Assembly (NCBI GenBank): GCA_030528845.1
Contig: JAUMYC010000095.1
Span: 1 to 9,309, forward strand
Length of the DNA: 9,309 bases
Direction of reading: 5' to 3'
Source: Eubacteriales bacterium
GTDB lineage: Bacteria > Bacillota_A > Clostridia > Christensenellales > Aristaeellaceae
This document shows, piece after piece, positions 1 through 6,655 of the stretch. The position numbers and the translations under genes were made by a program. Below the pieces are notes generated by a model. It ran no database searches and was not told the origin of the DNA. It saw only the letters and a list, made by a program, of their open reading frames with translations. Positions within the stretch are counted from its first letter, which is position 1, and each line of letters starts with the position of its first letter.

Positions 1-2215
1 CGGCACCGTCGGCGCCAACAAGAACTCCATCAAGATCATCGGCGATCACACCGATAAGTTCGCGCAGGCCTACTTCTCCTACGACTCCAAGAAGTCCGGC
101 GGCATCACCGTGTCCCACCTGCGCTTTGGCGACAAGCCGATCCAGTCCACCTACCTGATCGACTCCGCCGACTTCATCGCCTGCCACAACCCGTCCTATG
201 TCACCAAGTATGACATGGTCTCTGCCCTGAAGGACGGCGGCACCTTCCTGCTCAACAGCCCCTGGAACGCGGAAGAGATGGAAAACGAACTGCCCGCTTC
301 CATGAAGCAGCTGCTGGCCAAGAAGCATGCCAAGTTCTACACCATCGACGCCGTGAAGCTCGCCGCTTCCGTCGGCATGGGCGGCCGTATCAACACCACC
401 ATGCAGGCTGCCTTCTTCAAGCTGGCCGACATCATCCCCTACGAGCAGGCGGATGAATACATGAAGGCCTATGCCAAGAAGTCCTACGGCAAGAAGGGCG
501 ACGCCGTCGTTAAGATGAACTGGGACGCCATCGACATCGCCATCTCCGGCCTGGTCGAGATCCCCGTTCCGGCCGAATGGGCCAACGCCACCACCGGCGC
601 CGAGCCCGTGAAGGTCGAAGCCACCGAGTATTTCTACGAGTTCGTCGCTCCGATCCTGGCGCAGGAAGGCAACAAGCTGCCCGTCTCCAAGATCGACGCG
701 CAGGGCCGTGTACCGGTCGGCACCACCAAGTTTGAAAAGCGCGGCATCGCCGTCAACGTTCCGGAATGGAACATCGACGCCTGCATCCAGTGCGGCAACT
801 GCTCTCTGGTCTGCCCGCACGCCGCCATCCGTCCCTACCTGATCGCCGACGGCACCGAGCTGCCGGAAGGCTTCGCCACCAAGGCCGCCATCGGCCCGAA
901 GTTCAAGGGCTATCAGTATCGCATGCAGGTCTCCCCGCTGGATTGCACCGGCTGCGGCAACTGCGCGCAGGTCTGCCCGGTCAACCAGAAGGGCGACAAG
1001 CAGGCTCTGGTCATGAAGCCCCTGCACACCCAGACCTCCGAAGAGGCGAATTGGGAATTCGCGCAGACTCTGCCGGAGTTCAAGGGCGAGCTCAACGTCA
1101 AGACCGTCAAGGACAGCCAGTTCAAGAAGCCGCTGTTTGAGTTCTCCGGCGCTTGCGCGGGCTGCGGCGAGACTCCCTATGTCAAGCTGATCACCCAGCT
1201 CTTCGGCGACAGGATGATCATCGCCAACGCGACGGGCTGCTCCTCCATCTACGGCGGCTCCGCCCCGACCTGCCCCTACACCACCAACGAAGAAGGCCAC
1301 GGCCCCGCTTGGGCGAACAGCCTCTTCGAGGACAACGCTGAGTTCGGCTTCGGCATGAACCTGGCTGTCCAGCAGCGCCGCGCCAAGCTGGCCGAGAACG
1401 TCGCCAAGATCGCCGAAGGCGCTCCCTGCGACGAGATCAAGGCCGTTGCCAAGGAATGGCTGGACAACATGGAAGACGCCGAGATCTCCAAGACCGCCGG
1501 TCAGAAGCTCGTCTCCATGATCGAAGGCAAGGATTGCGAGATCTGCCAGGCTGTTGTTGCTGATAAGGACCTGCTCACCAAGAAGTCCGTTTGGATCTTC
1601 GGCGGCGACGGCTGGGCCTATGACATCGGCTACGGCGGACTGGACCACGTCCTCGCGCAGAATCAGGACGTCAACATCCTCGTTCTGGATACCGAAGTGT
1701 ACTCCAACACCGGCGGCCAGGCCTCCAAGGCTTCCCCGACCGGCGCTGTTGCGAAGTTCGCTGCGGCCGGCAAGAGGACCAAGAAGAAGGATCTGGGCAT
1801 GATGGCCATGAGCTATGGCTATGTCTATGTCGCTCAGGTCGCCATGGGCGCCGACCCGGCGCAGCTGCTCAAGGCTGTGAACGAGGCCGAGGCCTATCAT
1901 GGACCGTCCCTGATCATCGCGTATGCCCCGTGCATCAACCACGGCATCAAGATGAACCAGGCGCAGGCCGAGATCAAGAAGGCTGTGCAGGCCGGCTATT
2001 GGCAGCTCTATCGCTTCAACCCCGAAGCCGAAGGCGCCAAGCTCACCGTCGACAGCAAGGATCCGACCGAATCCTATCAGGACTTCATCAGGGGCGAGAC
2101 CCGCTACGCCACGCTCATCCGTCAGTTCCCGACTGCTGCCGCGGAGCTGTTCGAGCAGGCCGAGAAGGACGCCGCTGTCCGTCTTGAATCCTACAAGAAG
2201 CTGGCCGGCAAGTAA
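1..2215 (+). CDS. nifJ: Pyruvate:ferredoxin (flavodoxin) oxidoreductase, 5' end outside window
   Basis: Homodimeric cytoplasmic enzyme that converts pyruvate and CoA to acetyl-CoA and CO2, passing electrons to ferredoxin or flavodoxin. About 737 residues are visible in the frame beginning at base 2; the family has roughly 1,170-1,200, so the first ~430 residues (pyrimidine-binding and CoA-related domains) lie upstream. The visible part opens with GTVGANKNSIKIIG, the typical start of the gamma-type domain. Two ferredoxin-like [4Fe-4S] motifs follow: CIQCGNCSLVCP (from base 782) and CTGCGNCAQVCP (from base 944). The thiamine diphosphate domain carries the proximal-cluster cysteines in CAGCGE, ATGCSS and APCINHG, and a GDG...N cofactor motif (GGDGWAYDIG, then VYSNTGGQ). 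The protein ends in LAGK without the long C-terminal extension known from Desulfovibrio africanus. A GTG at 110 gives an apparent start but is internal. The gene stands alone, followed by a strong terminator. Identity is very secure. Confidence 0.98.
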   Translation, partial: GTVGANKNSIKIIGDHTDKFAQAYFSYDSKKSGGITVSHLRFGDKPIQSTYLIDSADFIACHNPSYVTKYDMVSALKDGGTFLLNSPWNAEEMENELPASMKQLLAKKHAKFYTIDAVKLAASVGMGGRINTTMQAAFFKLADIIPYEQADEYMKAYAKKSYGKKGDAVVKMNWDAIDIAISGLVEIPVPAEWANATTGAEPVKVEATEYFYEFVAPILAQEGNKLPVSKIDAQGRVPVGTTKFEKRGIAVNVPEWNIDACIQCGNCSLVCPHAAIRPYLIADGTELPEGFATKAAIGPKFKGYQYRMQVSPLDCTGCGNCAQVCPVNQKGDKQALVMKPLHTQTSEEANWEFAQTLPEFKGELNVKTVKDSQFKKPLFEFSGACAGCGETPYVKLITQLFGDRMIIANATGCSSIYGGSAPTCPYTTNEEGHGPAWANSLFEDNAEFGFGMNLAVQQRRAKLAENVAKIAEGAPCDEIKAVAKEWLDNMEDAEISKTAGQKLVSMIEGKDCEICQAVVADKDLLTKKSVWIFGGDGWAYDIGYGGLDHVLAQNQDVNILVLDTEVYSNTGGQASKASPTGAVAKFAAAGKRTKKKDLGMMAMSYGYVYVAQVAMGADPAQLLKAVNEAEAYHGPSLIIAYAPCINHGIKMNQAQAEIKKAVQAGYWQLYRFNPEAEGAKLTVDSKDPTESYQDFIRGETRYATLIRQFPTAAAELFEQAEKDAAVRLESYKKLAGK

Positions 2216-2232
2216 TATTGCCCAAGCCTGTG

Positions 2233-2268
2233 AAAGCAGCCCCTGCCTCGCGCAGGGGCTGCTTTTTT
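2233..2268 (+). terminator. Rho-independent terminator after the oxidoreductase gene
   Basis: GCAGCCCCTGC (2236-2246) pairs perfectly with GCAGGGGCTGC (2252-2262) across a 5-base loop, CTCGC, and is followed by six T (2263-2268). AAA at 2233-2235 can extend the stem into the first Ts. It lies 17 bases after the stop codon, so the oxidoreductase transcript should end here. Confidence 0.93.
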
Positions 2269-2323
2269 CGCCTTCACACAGGCAAACCTGATTTTTCCGG
2301 CGATGTAAAATACGCGCCCTTGC

Positions 2324-2352
2324 TTGACTCAGGCAGCATTTGCTGTTATCCT
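2324..2352 (+). promoter_or_regulatory. Sigma-A-type promoter for the L,D-transpeptidase gene
   Basis: TTGACT (2324-2329) matches the -35 consensus in five of six bases. With a 17-base spacer it is followed by TATCCT (2347-2352) as -10. A second -10-like hexamer, TATAGT, begins two bases downstream (2354-2359). The element lies between a strong terminator and a gene with a good ribosome binding site (GGAGGA, 2375-2380), which is where a promoter is expected. The exact -10 is inference. Confidence 0.7.
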
Positions 2353-2388
2353 ATATAGTGGAAAAACCCTATACGGAGGATAGAGAAT

Positions 2389-3654
2389 ATGCTTAAAAAA
2401 TTATTGGCCGTTCTGCTGCTGCTGGCAATGCTGCCGCTGTCTGCATTTGCCGAGGGCGCAGCCTCCTATTCCCGCATCGAGCTGGGCGCATACGGAGACG
2501 AAGTGGAAGCCGTGCAGCTGCGGCTCAAGGAACTGGGCTATCTCAACGGCGAGGTGGACGGCTCCTATTGGACGCAGACCAAGCGCGCCATGATGAAATT
2601 CCAGCAAACCAATTACATCCCCGTGACGGAAGAATACTTCGACGAACAGGCGCAGGAGGTGCTCTTCTCGGAGGATGCGCAGCCCGCCTATGAGGTCGTC
2701 GCAAAGCTGGGCGAAAAAAGCGCGGAGATCGAACTGATGCAGCAGTGCCTCTATGAGTGGGGCTTCTCCACGGAAGAGCCCGACGGCGTCTTCGGCACCG
2801 GTACTGCGGCCGCTCTGGCCGAATTTCAGGACACAATCTGGAGCCGCATCTGGAACGAGCGCAACCCGGGCCTTTCTTATATGGAGTCCGGCTTCGTGGT
2901 GGACGGCAACAGCGTGGACAGCTTCATCTTCCGGCATTTTACCGACCGCAACTACACGATCTATTACACCGACCTCAAGCTGGGCGACAAAGGCCCCGAC
3001 GTCGGCCGCATCCAGAACCTGCTCTACAAAAACAACTATCTCTGGCGCGAGCCGGATAATTCCTTCGATTATTTCACGCAGGCCGCTGTGATCGCTTTCC
3101 AGAAGGCGCACGACCTGCCCGCCACCGGCATCGCGGATGAAGCGACGCAGAAGCGGCTGATGGCCGAAGGCGTCGTGCCCTGCGAAGAAGTCGCCCTGCC
3201 CTATCGCCTCGTGGTCGATGTGGACCAGCAGAAGGTGTTCGCCTATGCGTGGGACGGCGAGGGCTACACTTCCCTCGTGCGCGAGATGATCTGCTCCACC
3301 GGCACGGTCGAAACGCCGACCCCCGTGGGCGTGTATTCCGAGAAAACCGGCCCCCTCAACGTGTGGCATAAATTCCGCGTATACCATTGCTGGGCGCAGT
3401 ACAGCTATGTCATCGAGGGCGGCATCATGTTCCATTCCGTGCTCTATTACAACCGCGTGAACGAAGAGACCGGCGAGGAGACCCCCGGCTATCTGGACAA
3501 GGCCTCCGTGGAAAATCTCGGCACGCGCCAGTCGCACGGCTGCGTGCGGCTTGAAGTGGAGGACGCCAAGTGGATCTACCTCAACTGCCCGCGCAATACG
3601 GAAGTGGAGATCATCCAGCTGGTGCCGGATCCCGTTCTGCCCGCAGAAGAATAA
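2389..3654 (+). CDS. Secreted L,D-transpeptidase (YkuD family) with N-terminal peptidoglycan-binding repeats
   Basis: Predicted exported enzyme of 421 residues that makes 3-3 (L,D) cross-links in peptidoglycan or attaches proteins to it. A signal peptide is clear: KK, a leucine-rich core, then SAFA before E22. Three peptidoglycan-binding repeats follow at about residues 28-92, 103-147 and 194-264, each with the pattern of a LG..G..V..(L/M)Q..L motif, a DG.F or D.SF turn, and AFQ/EFQ/KFQ. A ~45-residue segment separates repeats 2 and 3. The YkuD catalytic domain spans about 271-414, with His349 (FHSV) and the active-site motif SHGCVRL, catalytic Cys385. The start is supported by GGAGGA eight bases upstream and by the signal peptide. 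Family members often have one or two binding repeats, so three is at the larger end. The exact role (3-3 cross-linking, spore wall or protein anchoring) cannot be read from the sequence. Confidence 0.93.
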   Translation: MLKKLLAVLLLLAMLPLSAFAEGAASYSRIELGAYGDEVEAVQLRLKELGYLNGEVDGSYWTQTKRAMMKFQQTNYIPVTEEYFDEQAQEVLFSEDAQPAYEVVAKLGEKSAEIELMQQCLYEWGFSTEEPDGVFGTGTAAALAEFQDTIWSRIWNERNPGLSYMESGFVVDGNSVDSFIFRHFTDRNYTIYYTDLKLGDKGPDVGRIQNLLYKNNYLWREPDNSFDYFTQAAVIAFQKAHDLPATGIADEATQKRLMAEGVVPCEEVALPYRLVVDVDQQKVFAYAWDGEGYTSLVREMICSTGTVETPTPVGVYSEKTGPLNVWHKFRVYHCWAQYSYVIEGGIMFHSVLYYNRVNEETGEETPGYLDKASVENLGTRQSHGCVRLEVEDAKWIYLNCPRNTEVEIIQLVPDPVLPAEE

Positions 3655-3660
3655 ATCTTT

Positions 3661-3691
3661 GAGGACGTCTGCACGCTCAGGCGTCCTCGTT
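3661..3691 (+). terminator. Probable weak terminator hairpin after the L,D-transpeptidase gene
   Basis: GAGGACGTCTG (3661-3671) pairs with CAGGCGTCCTC (3678-3688), including one G-T wobble, across the loop CACGCT. Only GTTT follows, so the U-tract is poor. It may terminate partially and let transcription reach the dehydrogenase gene, whose start is just 26 bases further on. Confidence 0.55.
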
Positions 3692-3716
3692 TGAATATCG
3701 CAAGGAGGGTCTGAAT

Positions 3717-4802
3717 ATGCTCCCGGAAACGATGAAAGCAGTCGTCGCTTATTCCAAAGACGATTATCGCTACACCACGGTGCCTACGCCCCGCGCGCAG
3801 GGCAAGGATCTCATTCTGAAGGTGGAGGCCTGCGGCGTCTGCGCGGGCGATATCAAATGCCAGCAGGGCGGGTTCCGCTTCTGGGGCGGCGAGGGCAACC
3901 CCGCCTATGCCGAGCCGCCGTTCATCCCCGGCCACGAGCTGCTGGGCTATGTGGCCGAGGTCGGCCCCGAATACGACGGCCCCTTCCGCGTGGGCGACAG
4001 GATCACCACGGAGCAGATCGTCCCCTGCGGAAAATGCCGTTATTGCCGAGAGGGCAAGTGGTGGCTGTGCGATCCGCATAACGTCTACGGCTTCAAGCAC
4101 TTCCTCAACGGCGGCTTCGCGGAATATGTGCGCCTGCCGGAGAACAGCATCAACTACGCCGTGCCTGTCGATATGCCGCTGGAAAAGGCCGTGCTGATCG
4201 AGCCGTTCGCCTGCGCGCTGCATGCAGTCGATCGCGCGCGCATCGAAGAGGGCGATATCGTGGCGGTCGCCGGCGCGGGCACGCTCGGCTTGGGCATGAT
4301 CGCCGCCATGGCGCAGAAGGGCCACGGCAGCATCCGCCCCAAGTGCATCATCTCCATCGAGCCGGACGCGAAAAAACGAGAACTCGTCCTCGCTCTGGGT
4401 GCGGACGTCGCCATGCCCGCATGGACGCAGGACGGCCTGCCGGATCTCATCGCCGAAATGACGGAAAACTGCGGCGTGGACGTGTATATCGACGCCTCCG
4501 GCCACACCGCCTCCATCTCTCAGGGTCTGCAGCTGATCAAAAAGGGCGGCCGCTTTGTCGAGATGTCCGTCTTCCCCGGCCCGGCGCAGATCGACTGGTC
4601 CATCATCGGCGACGCGAAGGAGCTGGATCTGTACGGCTCGAGCCTGAGCCCGCATTGCTATCCGCGCGTCATCGAGGGCCTTGCCGACGGCTCCATCGCC
4701 TGCGAAGGCGTACTCTCGCACGTGCTGCCGCTGAGCGATTTTGCCGAGGCGTTCGCCATCGCCAAGCGCGGCGAGAGCGTGAAGATCGCGCTCAAGCCCT
4801 GA
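3717..4802 (+). CDS. Zinc-dependent medium-chain dehydrogenase, erythritol/L-threitol dehydrogenase-like
   Basis: A 361-residue cytoplasmic NAD(P)-dependent polyol/alcohol dehydrogenase of the medium-chain (MDR) superfamily, of usual length. Catalytic zinc ligands are visible as Cys42 (GVCAGD), His73-Glu74 (PGHE) and Glu162 (IEPFACALHA). The structural zinc loop is Cys104, Cys107, Cys110 and Cys118 (PCGKCRYCREGKWWLC). The Rossmann glycine motif GAGTLGLG is at 186-193. FRFWG at 53-57, TEQIVPC before the zinc loop, PHNVYGFK after it, and DWSIIGDAKELD near the C terminus resemble, from memory, erythritol/L-threitol dehydrogenases more than sorbitol dehydrogenases. The substrate remains inference. 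Start choice: AAGGAGGG (3702-3709) lies seven bases before ATG 3717, a better distance than to the in-frame ATG at 3732. No kinase, isomerase or sugar transporter accompanies it, and no own promoter is evident in the 62-base gap upstream, so it may depend on read-through from the preceding gene. Confidence 0.9.
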   Translation: MLPETMKAVVAYSKDDYRYTTVPTPRAQGKDLILKVEACGVCAGDIKCQQGGFRFWGGEGNPAYAEPPFIPGHELLGYVAEVGPEYDGPFRVGDRITTEQIVPCGKCRYCREGKWWLCDPHNVYGFKHFLNGGFAEYVRLPENSINYAVPVDMPLEKAVLIEPFACALHAVDRARIEEGDIVAVAGAGTLGLGMIAAMAQKGHGSIRPKCIISIEPDAKKRELVLALGADVAMPAWTQDGLPDLIAEMTENCGVDVYIDASGHTASISQGLQLIKKGGRFVEMSVFPGPAQIDWSIIGDAKELDLYGSSLSPHCYPRVIEGLADGSIACEGVLSHVLPLSDFAEAFAIAKRGESVKIALKP

Positions 4803-4819
4803 AAACGCGCATTTAACCC

Positions 4820-4859
4820 GGAAGGAGCGCCTTCGCATTTGACGGAAGCGCTCCTTTCC
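4820..4859 (+). terminator. Terminator-like hairpin after the dehydrogenase gene
   Basis: AAGGAGCGC (4822-4830) pairs perfectly with GCGCTCCTT (4848-4856). TTC (4832-4834) can pair with GAA (4845-4847) past a bulged C, and the outer GG/TC positions add a wobble and a pair. The following bases, CCTGTATAC, are not a good U-tract, so termination may be inefficient. Its loop and 3' arm overlap the promoter at 4839-4867. Confidence 0.6.
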
Positions 4860-4867
4860 TGTATACT
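4839..4867 (+). promoter_or_regulatory. Near-consensus sigma-A-type promoter for ybaB-recR
   Basis: TTGACG (4839-4844) and TATACT (4862-4867) each match consensus in five of six bases and are separated by exactly 17. A second hexamer, TATAGT (4868-4873), abuts the -10. The predicted transcription start is about 75 bases before ybaB. The -35 lies in the loop region of the preceding gene's hairpin. Confidence 0.8.
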
Positions 4868-4953
4868 TATAGTGTGCGATTCCGTGCTTTTTGCGCGGAA
4901 TGCAAAGCGATAATTCCCGGAATTGTTTCCGGTAAAAACAGGAGGAAACGAAT

Positions 4954-5295
4954 ATGGCACGCGGTGGATTCCCCGGAATGGGCGGCGCAAACATGCAGCA
5001 GCTGGCGCGTCAGGCGCAGAAGCTGCAGCAGCAGATGACGAAGATGCAGGAAGAGCTCGAGGCGCGCGAATATGAAGCGAGCGCGGGCGGCGGCATGGTC
5101 ACGGCCAAGGTCAACGGCGCGAAGGAGCTCATCGCTCTGGACATCAAGCCCGAAGCGGTCGACCCGGACGACGTCGAAATGCTCTCCGACATGATTCTCG
5201 CAGCAGTGAACGAAGCCCTGCGCGTGGCGAGCGAAGTCAGCGAGCGCGAAATGGGCAAGCTCACCGGCGGCCTGAACATGCCCGGTCTGTTCTGA
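4954..5295 (+). CDS. ybaB: YbaB/EbfC family nucleoid-associated protein
   Basis: A small (113 residues) DNA-binding protein of the YbaB/EbfC family, which forms tweezer-shaped dimers and coats the nucleoid. The N terminus has a short Gly/Met-rich lead, [12 protein letters not shown] long Gln/Lys/Glu-rich helix follows at about 14-42. The family core then appears: [31 protein letters not shown], and a helix through AAVNEAL. It ends in a Gly/Met tail, as is common in Firmicutes. AGGAGG (4940-4945) lies eight bases before ATG 4954. Its stop TGA shares one base with the recR start (TGATG), suggesting translational coupling. The usual partner upstream, dnaX, is not here. Family membership is secure; the precise cellular role is not well defined even in model species. 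Confidence 0.95.
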   Translation: MARGGFPGMGGANMQQLARQAQKLQQQMTKMQEELEAREYEASAGGGMVTAKVNGAKELIALDIKPEAVDPDDVEMLSDMILAAVNEALRVASEVSEREMGKLTGGLNMPGLF

Positions 5296-5894
5296 TGGCC
5301 GGAATGCTCGAGCCCGTATCGAAGATGGTCAACCAGCTCTCGCGGCTGCCCGGCATCGGGCAGAAGACCGCGCAGCGCCTGGCCTATCACATCCTGAGCC
5401 TGGAGGAGGATCAGGTGCGCGAGCTGGCCGTCGCCATCTTCAACGGGAAAAAGCAGGTGCACTATTGCCCCGTCTGCGGCGATTATACCGACGTAGACCC
5501 CTGCCGCATCTGCAGCGACCCTGCGCGGGACCGCAGCGTGGTCTGCGTCGTGAAGGACCCGCGGGACGTAGCGGCGCTGGAGCGCATGCGCGACTTCACC
5601 GGGCTGTATCATGTGCTGCACGGCGTGATCTCTCCCATGGACGGCGTCGGCCCGAACGACATCCGCATCAAGGAGCTGCTGGAACGACTGCAGGGCGGTC
5701 AAGTGCAGGAGCTCATTTTGGCGACCAATCCGGATATCGAGGGCGAAGCGACGGCATCCTACATCACGCGCCTGGCCCGGCCCCTCGGCGTGCGCATCAC
5801 GCGCATTGCGCACGGCGTGCCTGTGGGCGGCGAGTTGGAATACACCGATGAGGTCACCCTTTCGCAGGCCTTTCAGGGCAGGCGCGAGGTCTGA
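5295..5894 (+). CDS. recR: Recombination mediator protein RecR
   Basis: RecR acts with RecO (and RecF) to load RecA onto SSB-coated single-stranded DNA at gaps and stalled forks. It works in the cytoplasm as a ring-shaped tetramer clamp. At 199 residues it has the family length. A helix-hairpin-helix region is seen at about 9-30 ([20 protein letters not shown]). The zinc finger is Cys58, Cys61, Cys70 and Cys73 (YCPVCGDYT, then CRIC). A Toprim domain starts near residue 81 ([14 protein letters not shown]) and contains [15 protein letters not shown]. The C-terminal part includes [17 protein letters not shown]. The start overlaps the ybaB stop by one base (TGATG), and no separate ribosome binding site is clear, so coupling is likely. 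Identity is very secure. Confidence 0.98.
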   Translation: MAGMLEPVSKMVNQLSRLPGIGQKTAQRLAYHILSLEEDQVRELAVAIFNGKKQVHYCPVCGDYTDVDPCRICSDPARDRSVVCVVKDPRDVAALERMRDFTGLYHVLHGVISPMDGVGPNDIRIKELLERLQGGQVQELILATNPDIEGEATASYITRLARPLGVRITRIAHGVPVGGELEYTDEVTLSQAFQGRREV

Positions 5895-5950
5895 TCGTTC
5901 TATCGAGGGCAGATCATGCAGGGCATTTCAATCGCCAACGCATAAACGTT

Positions 5951-5999
5951 ACAGAGACAGCAATTTGAATTGCTGTCTCTGTTCTCGCTGTCCTTGTCT
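5951..5999 (+). terminator. Perfect hairpin with T-rich tail after recR
   Basis: ACAGAGACAGCAAT (5951-5964) pairs without mismatch with ATTGCTGTCTCTGT (5969-5982) around the tetraloop TTGA. The following bases, TCTCGCTGTCCTTGTCTT, are pyrimidine-rich but interrupted, so this is not a textbook U-tract. The location, 57 bases after recR and before a separate gene, favours a terminator of the ybaB-recR transcript. The rest of the 5895-6053 gap shows no gene and no convincing promoter. Confidence 0.65.
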
Positions 6000-6040
6000 T
6001 CCTATCGGCATACGATCGACAGGACCATCTATCGAATCAG

Positions 6041-6046
6041 AAAGGA
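6041..6046 (+). promoter_or_regulatory. Ribosome binding site deciding the Nudix start
   Basis: AAAGGA (6041-6046) ends seven bases before ATG 6054. The open frame continues upstream to a TTG at 5970, but that codon lies in the arm of the recR hairpin and has no ribosome binding site, so ATG 6054 is preferred. Confidence 0.75.
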
Positions 6047-6053
6047 ACGGCAT

Positions 6054-6524
6054 ATGAATAAAGATTGGTTGTTTGAAGTTGACAACAATATCTGTGATGT
6101 TCGAACGGTCGGTGTTTTGGTTCGCGGCGGAAAGCTTCTCGTGCAGCGAGACCGCAGCGGAAATGAGTACGCTTTGCCCGGCGGCCATGTCAGGATCGGC
6201 GAGACATTATCCGAAGGGCTCATTCGGGAATACAAGGAAGAAACCGGCGCGGATATTACCTGTGTGCGGTTATTGTGGAGCGAGGAATGCTTTTGGGAAT
6301 GGAACGGCCGGACGGCACATAATTTTGCTTTCTACTATCTTATAGATGACGATTCCGCCATTCCCGATGCGGGCGATTTTATACCGCAAAAGGACAATTG
6401 CAATGTTGTGCTTGAATGGATACCAATCGAGATGATTCGGAATATAATCATCTATCCGGAATTTTTGAAGACCGAAATCTATCATTTGGACGAACCCATG
6501 AAGCATTTTGTCTCCAGAGGATAA
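6054..6524 (+). CDS. Nudix hydrolase family protein
   Basis: A 156-residue cytoplasmic hydrolase predicted to cleave a nucleoside diphosphate linked to another moiety, with Mg2+ or Mn2+. The Nudix box is complete at residues 44-66: G44, five residues, E50, seven residues, R58-E59, E62-E63, G65. The preceding strand has VGVLVRGGKLLVQRD and the substrate-side YALPGGHV. The C-terminal half contains EWIPIEMI and a short helix. The substrate cannot be assigned; this family includes mutT-like, ADP-ribose and other sugar-nucleotide hydrolases. The gene is visibly AT-richer than its neighbours: bases 6421-6480 contain 21 G+C of 60, against 40 of 60 at 5641-5700 in recR. Its codons also use more A/T at third positions, consistent with recent transfer or a different history. 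It is monocistronic between two hairpins, and I see no convincing promoter. Confidence 0.9.
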   Translation: MNKDWLFEVDNNICDVRTVGVLVRGGKLLVQRDRSGNEYALPGGHVRIGETLSEGLIREYKEETGADITCVRLLWSEECFWEWNGRTAHNFAFYYLIDDDSAIPDAGDFIPQKDNCNVVLEWIPIEMIRNIIIYPEFLKTEIYHLDEPMKHFVSRG

Positions 6525-6575
6525 TATAGACCAATTTGTCAACAAACCATGCAGCAACCTTGTTCAGTCCGTATA

Positions 6576-6612
6576 CAAAAAGGAGCGTATCACATCGATA
6601 CGCTCCTTTTTG
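6576..6612. terminator. Bidirectional rho-independent terminator between convergent units
   Basis: CAAAAAGGAGCGTATC (6576-6591) is the exact reverse complement of GATACGCTCCTTTTTG (6597-6612), with loop ACATC. A run of five T ends the stem on either strand, so it can terminate both the Nudix transcript (+) and the ABC importer operon (-). The gap 6525-6655 holds nothing else that I can identify. Confidence 0.92.
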
Positions 6613-6655
6613 CATTTTCTGACGCTCAACCAATACAGCACTTTTCCGCGCCTTT

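Noticed and set aside
110..2215. GTG at 110 as the start of a 701-residue oxidoreductase
   Set aside because: The frame is open to the window edge, and the residues before GTG are conserved family sequence, so the gene is simply cut by the window.
2279..2296. Small hairpin CAGG-CAAA-CCTG followed by ATTTTT, a possible second terminator
   Set aside because: A four-base stem is too weak, and a strong terminator already lies just upstream.
2401..3537. Long open frame (378 codons) on the minus strand opposite the L,D-transpeptidase gene
   Set aside because: Its translation is a His/Gly/Ala/Val-rich mirror with no domain, and the plus-strand gene is unambiguous. Long antisense frames are expected with strong G/C third-position bias.
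3576..4994. 472-codon minus-strand open frame opposite the dehydrogenase gene
   Set aside because: It crosses two intergenic regions and a terminator, shows no recognisable motif, and is a composition artefact.
5916..5945. Nine-codon open frame (MQGISIANA) between recR and the hairpin, preceded by GAGGG
   Set aside because: Could suggest a leader peptide, but it is too short to distinguish from chance and has no regulatory codon run.
5899..6035. Eight-base direct repeat TCTATCGA at 5899-5906 and 6028-6035, a possible attachment site
   Set aside because: The copies flank only the intergenic hairpin, not the Nudix gene. No recombinase is near, and eight bases is within chance.
5970..6053. Earlier TTG start giving the Nudix protein 28 extra residues
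   Set aside because: The TTG lies in the recR hairpin arm, has no ribosome binding site, and the extra residues (Ser/Leu/Arg-rich) are not part of the Nudix fold.
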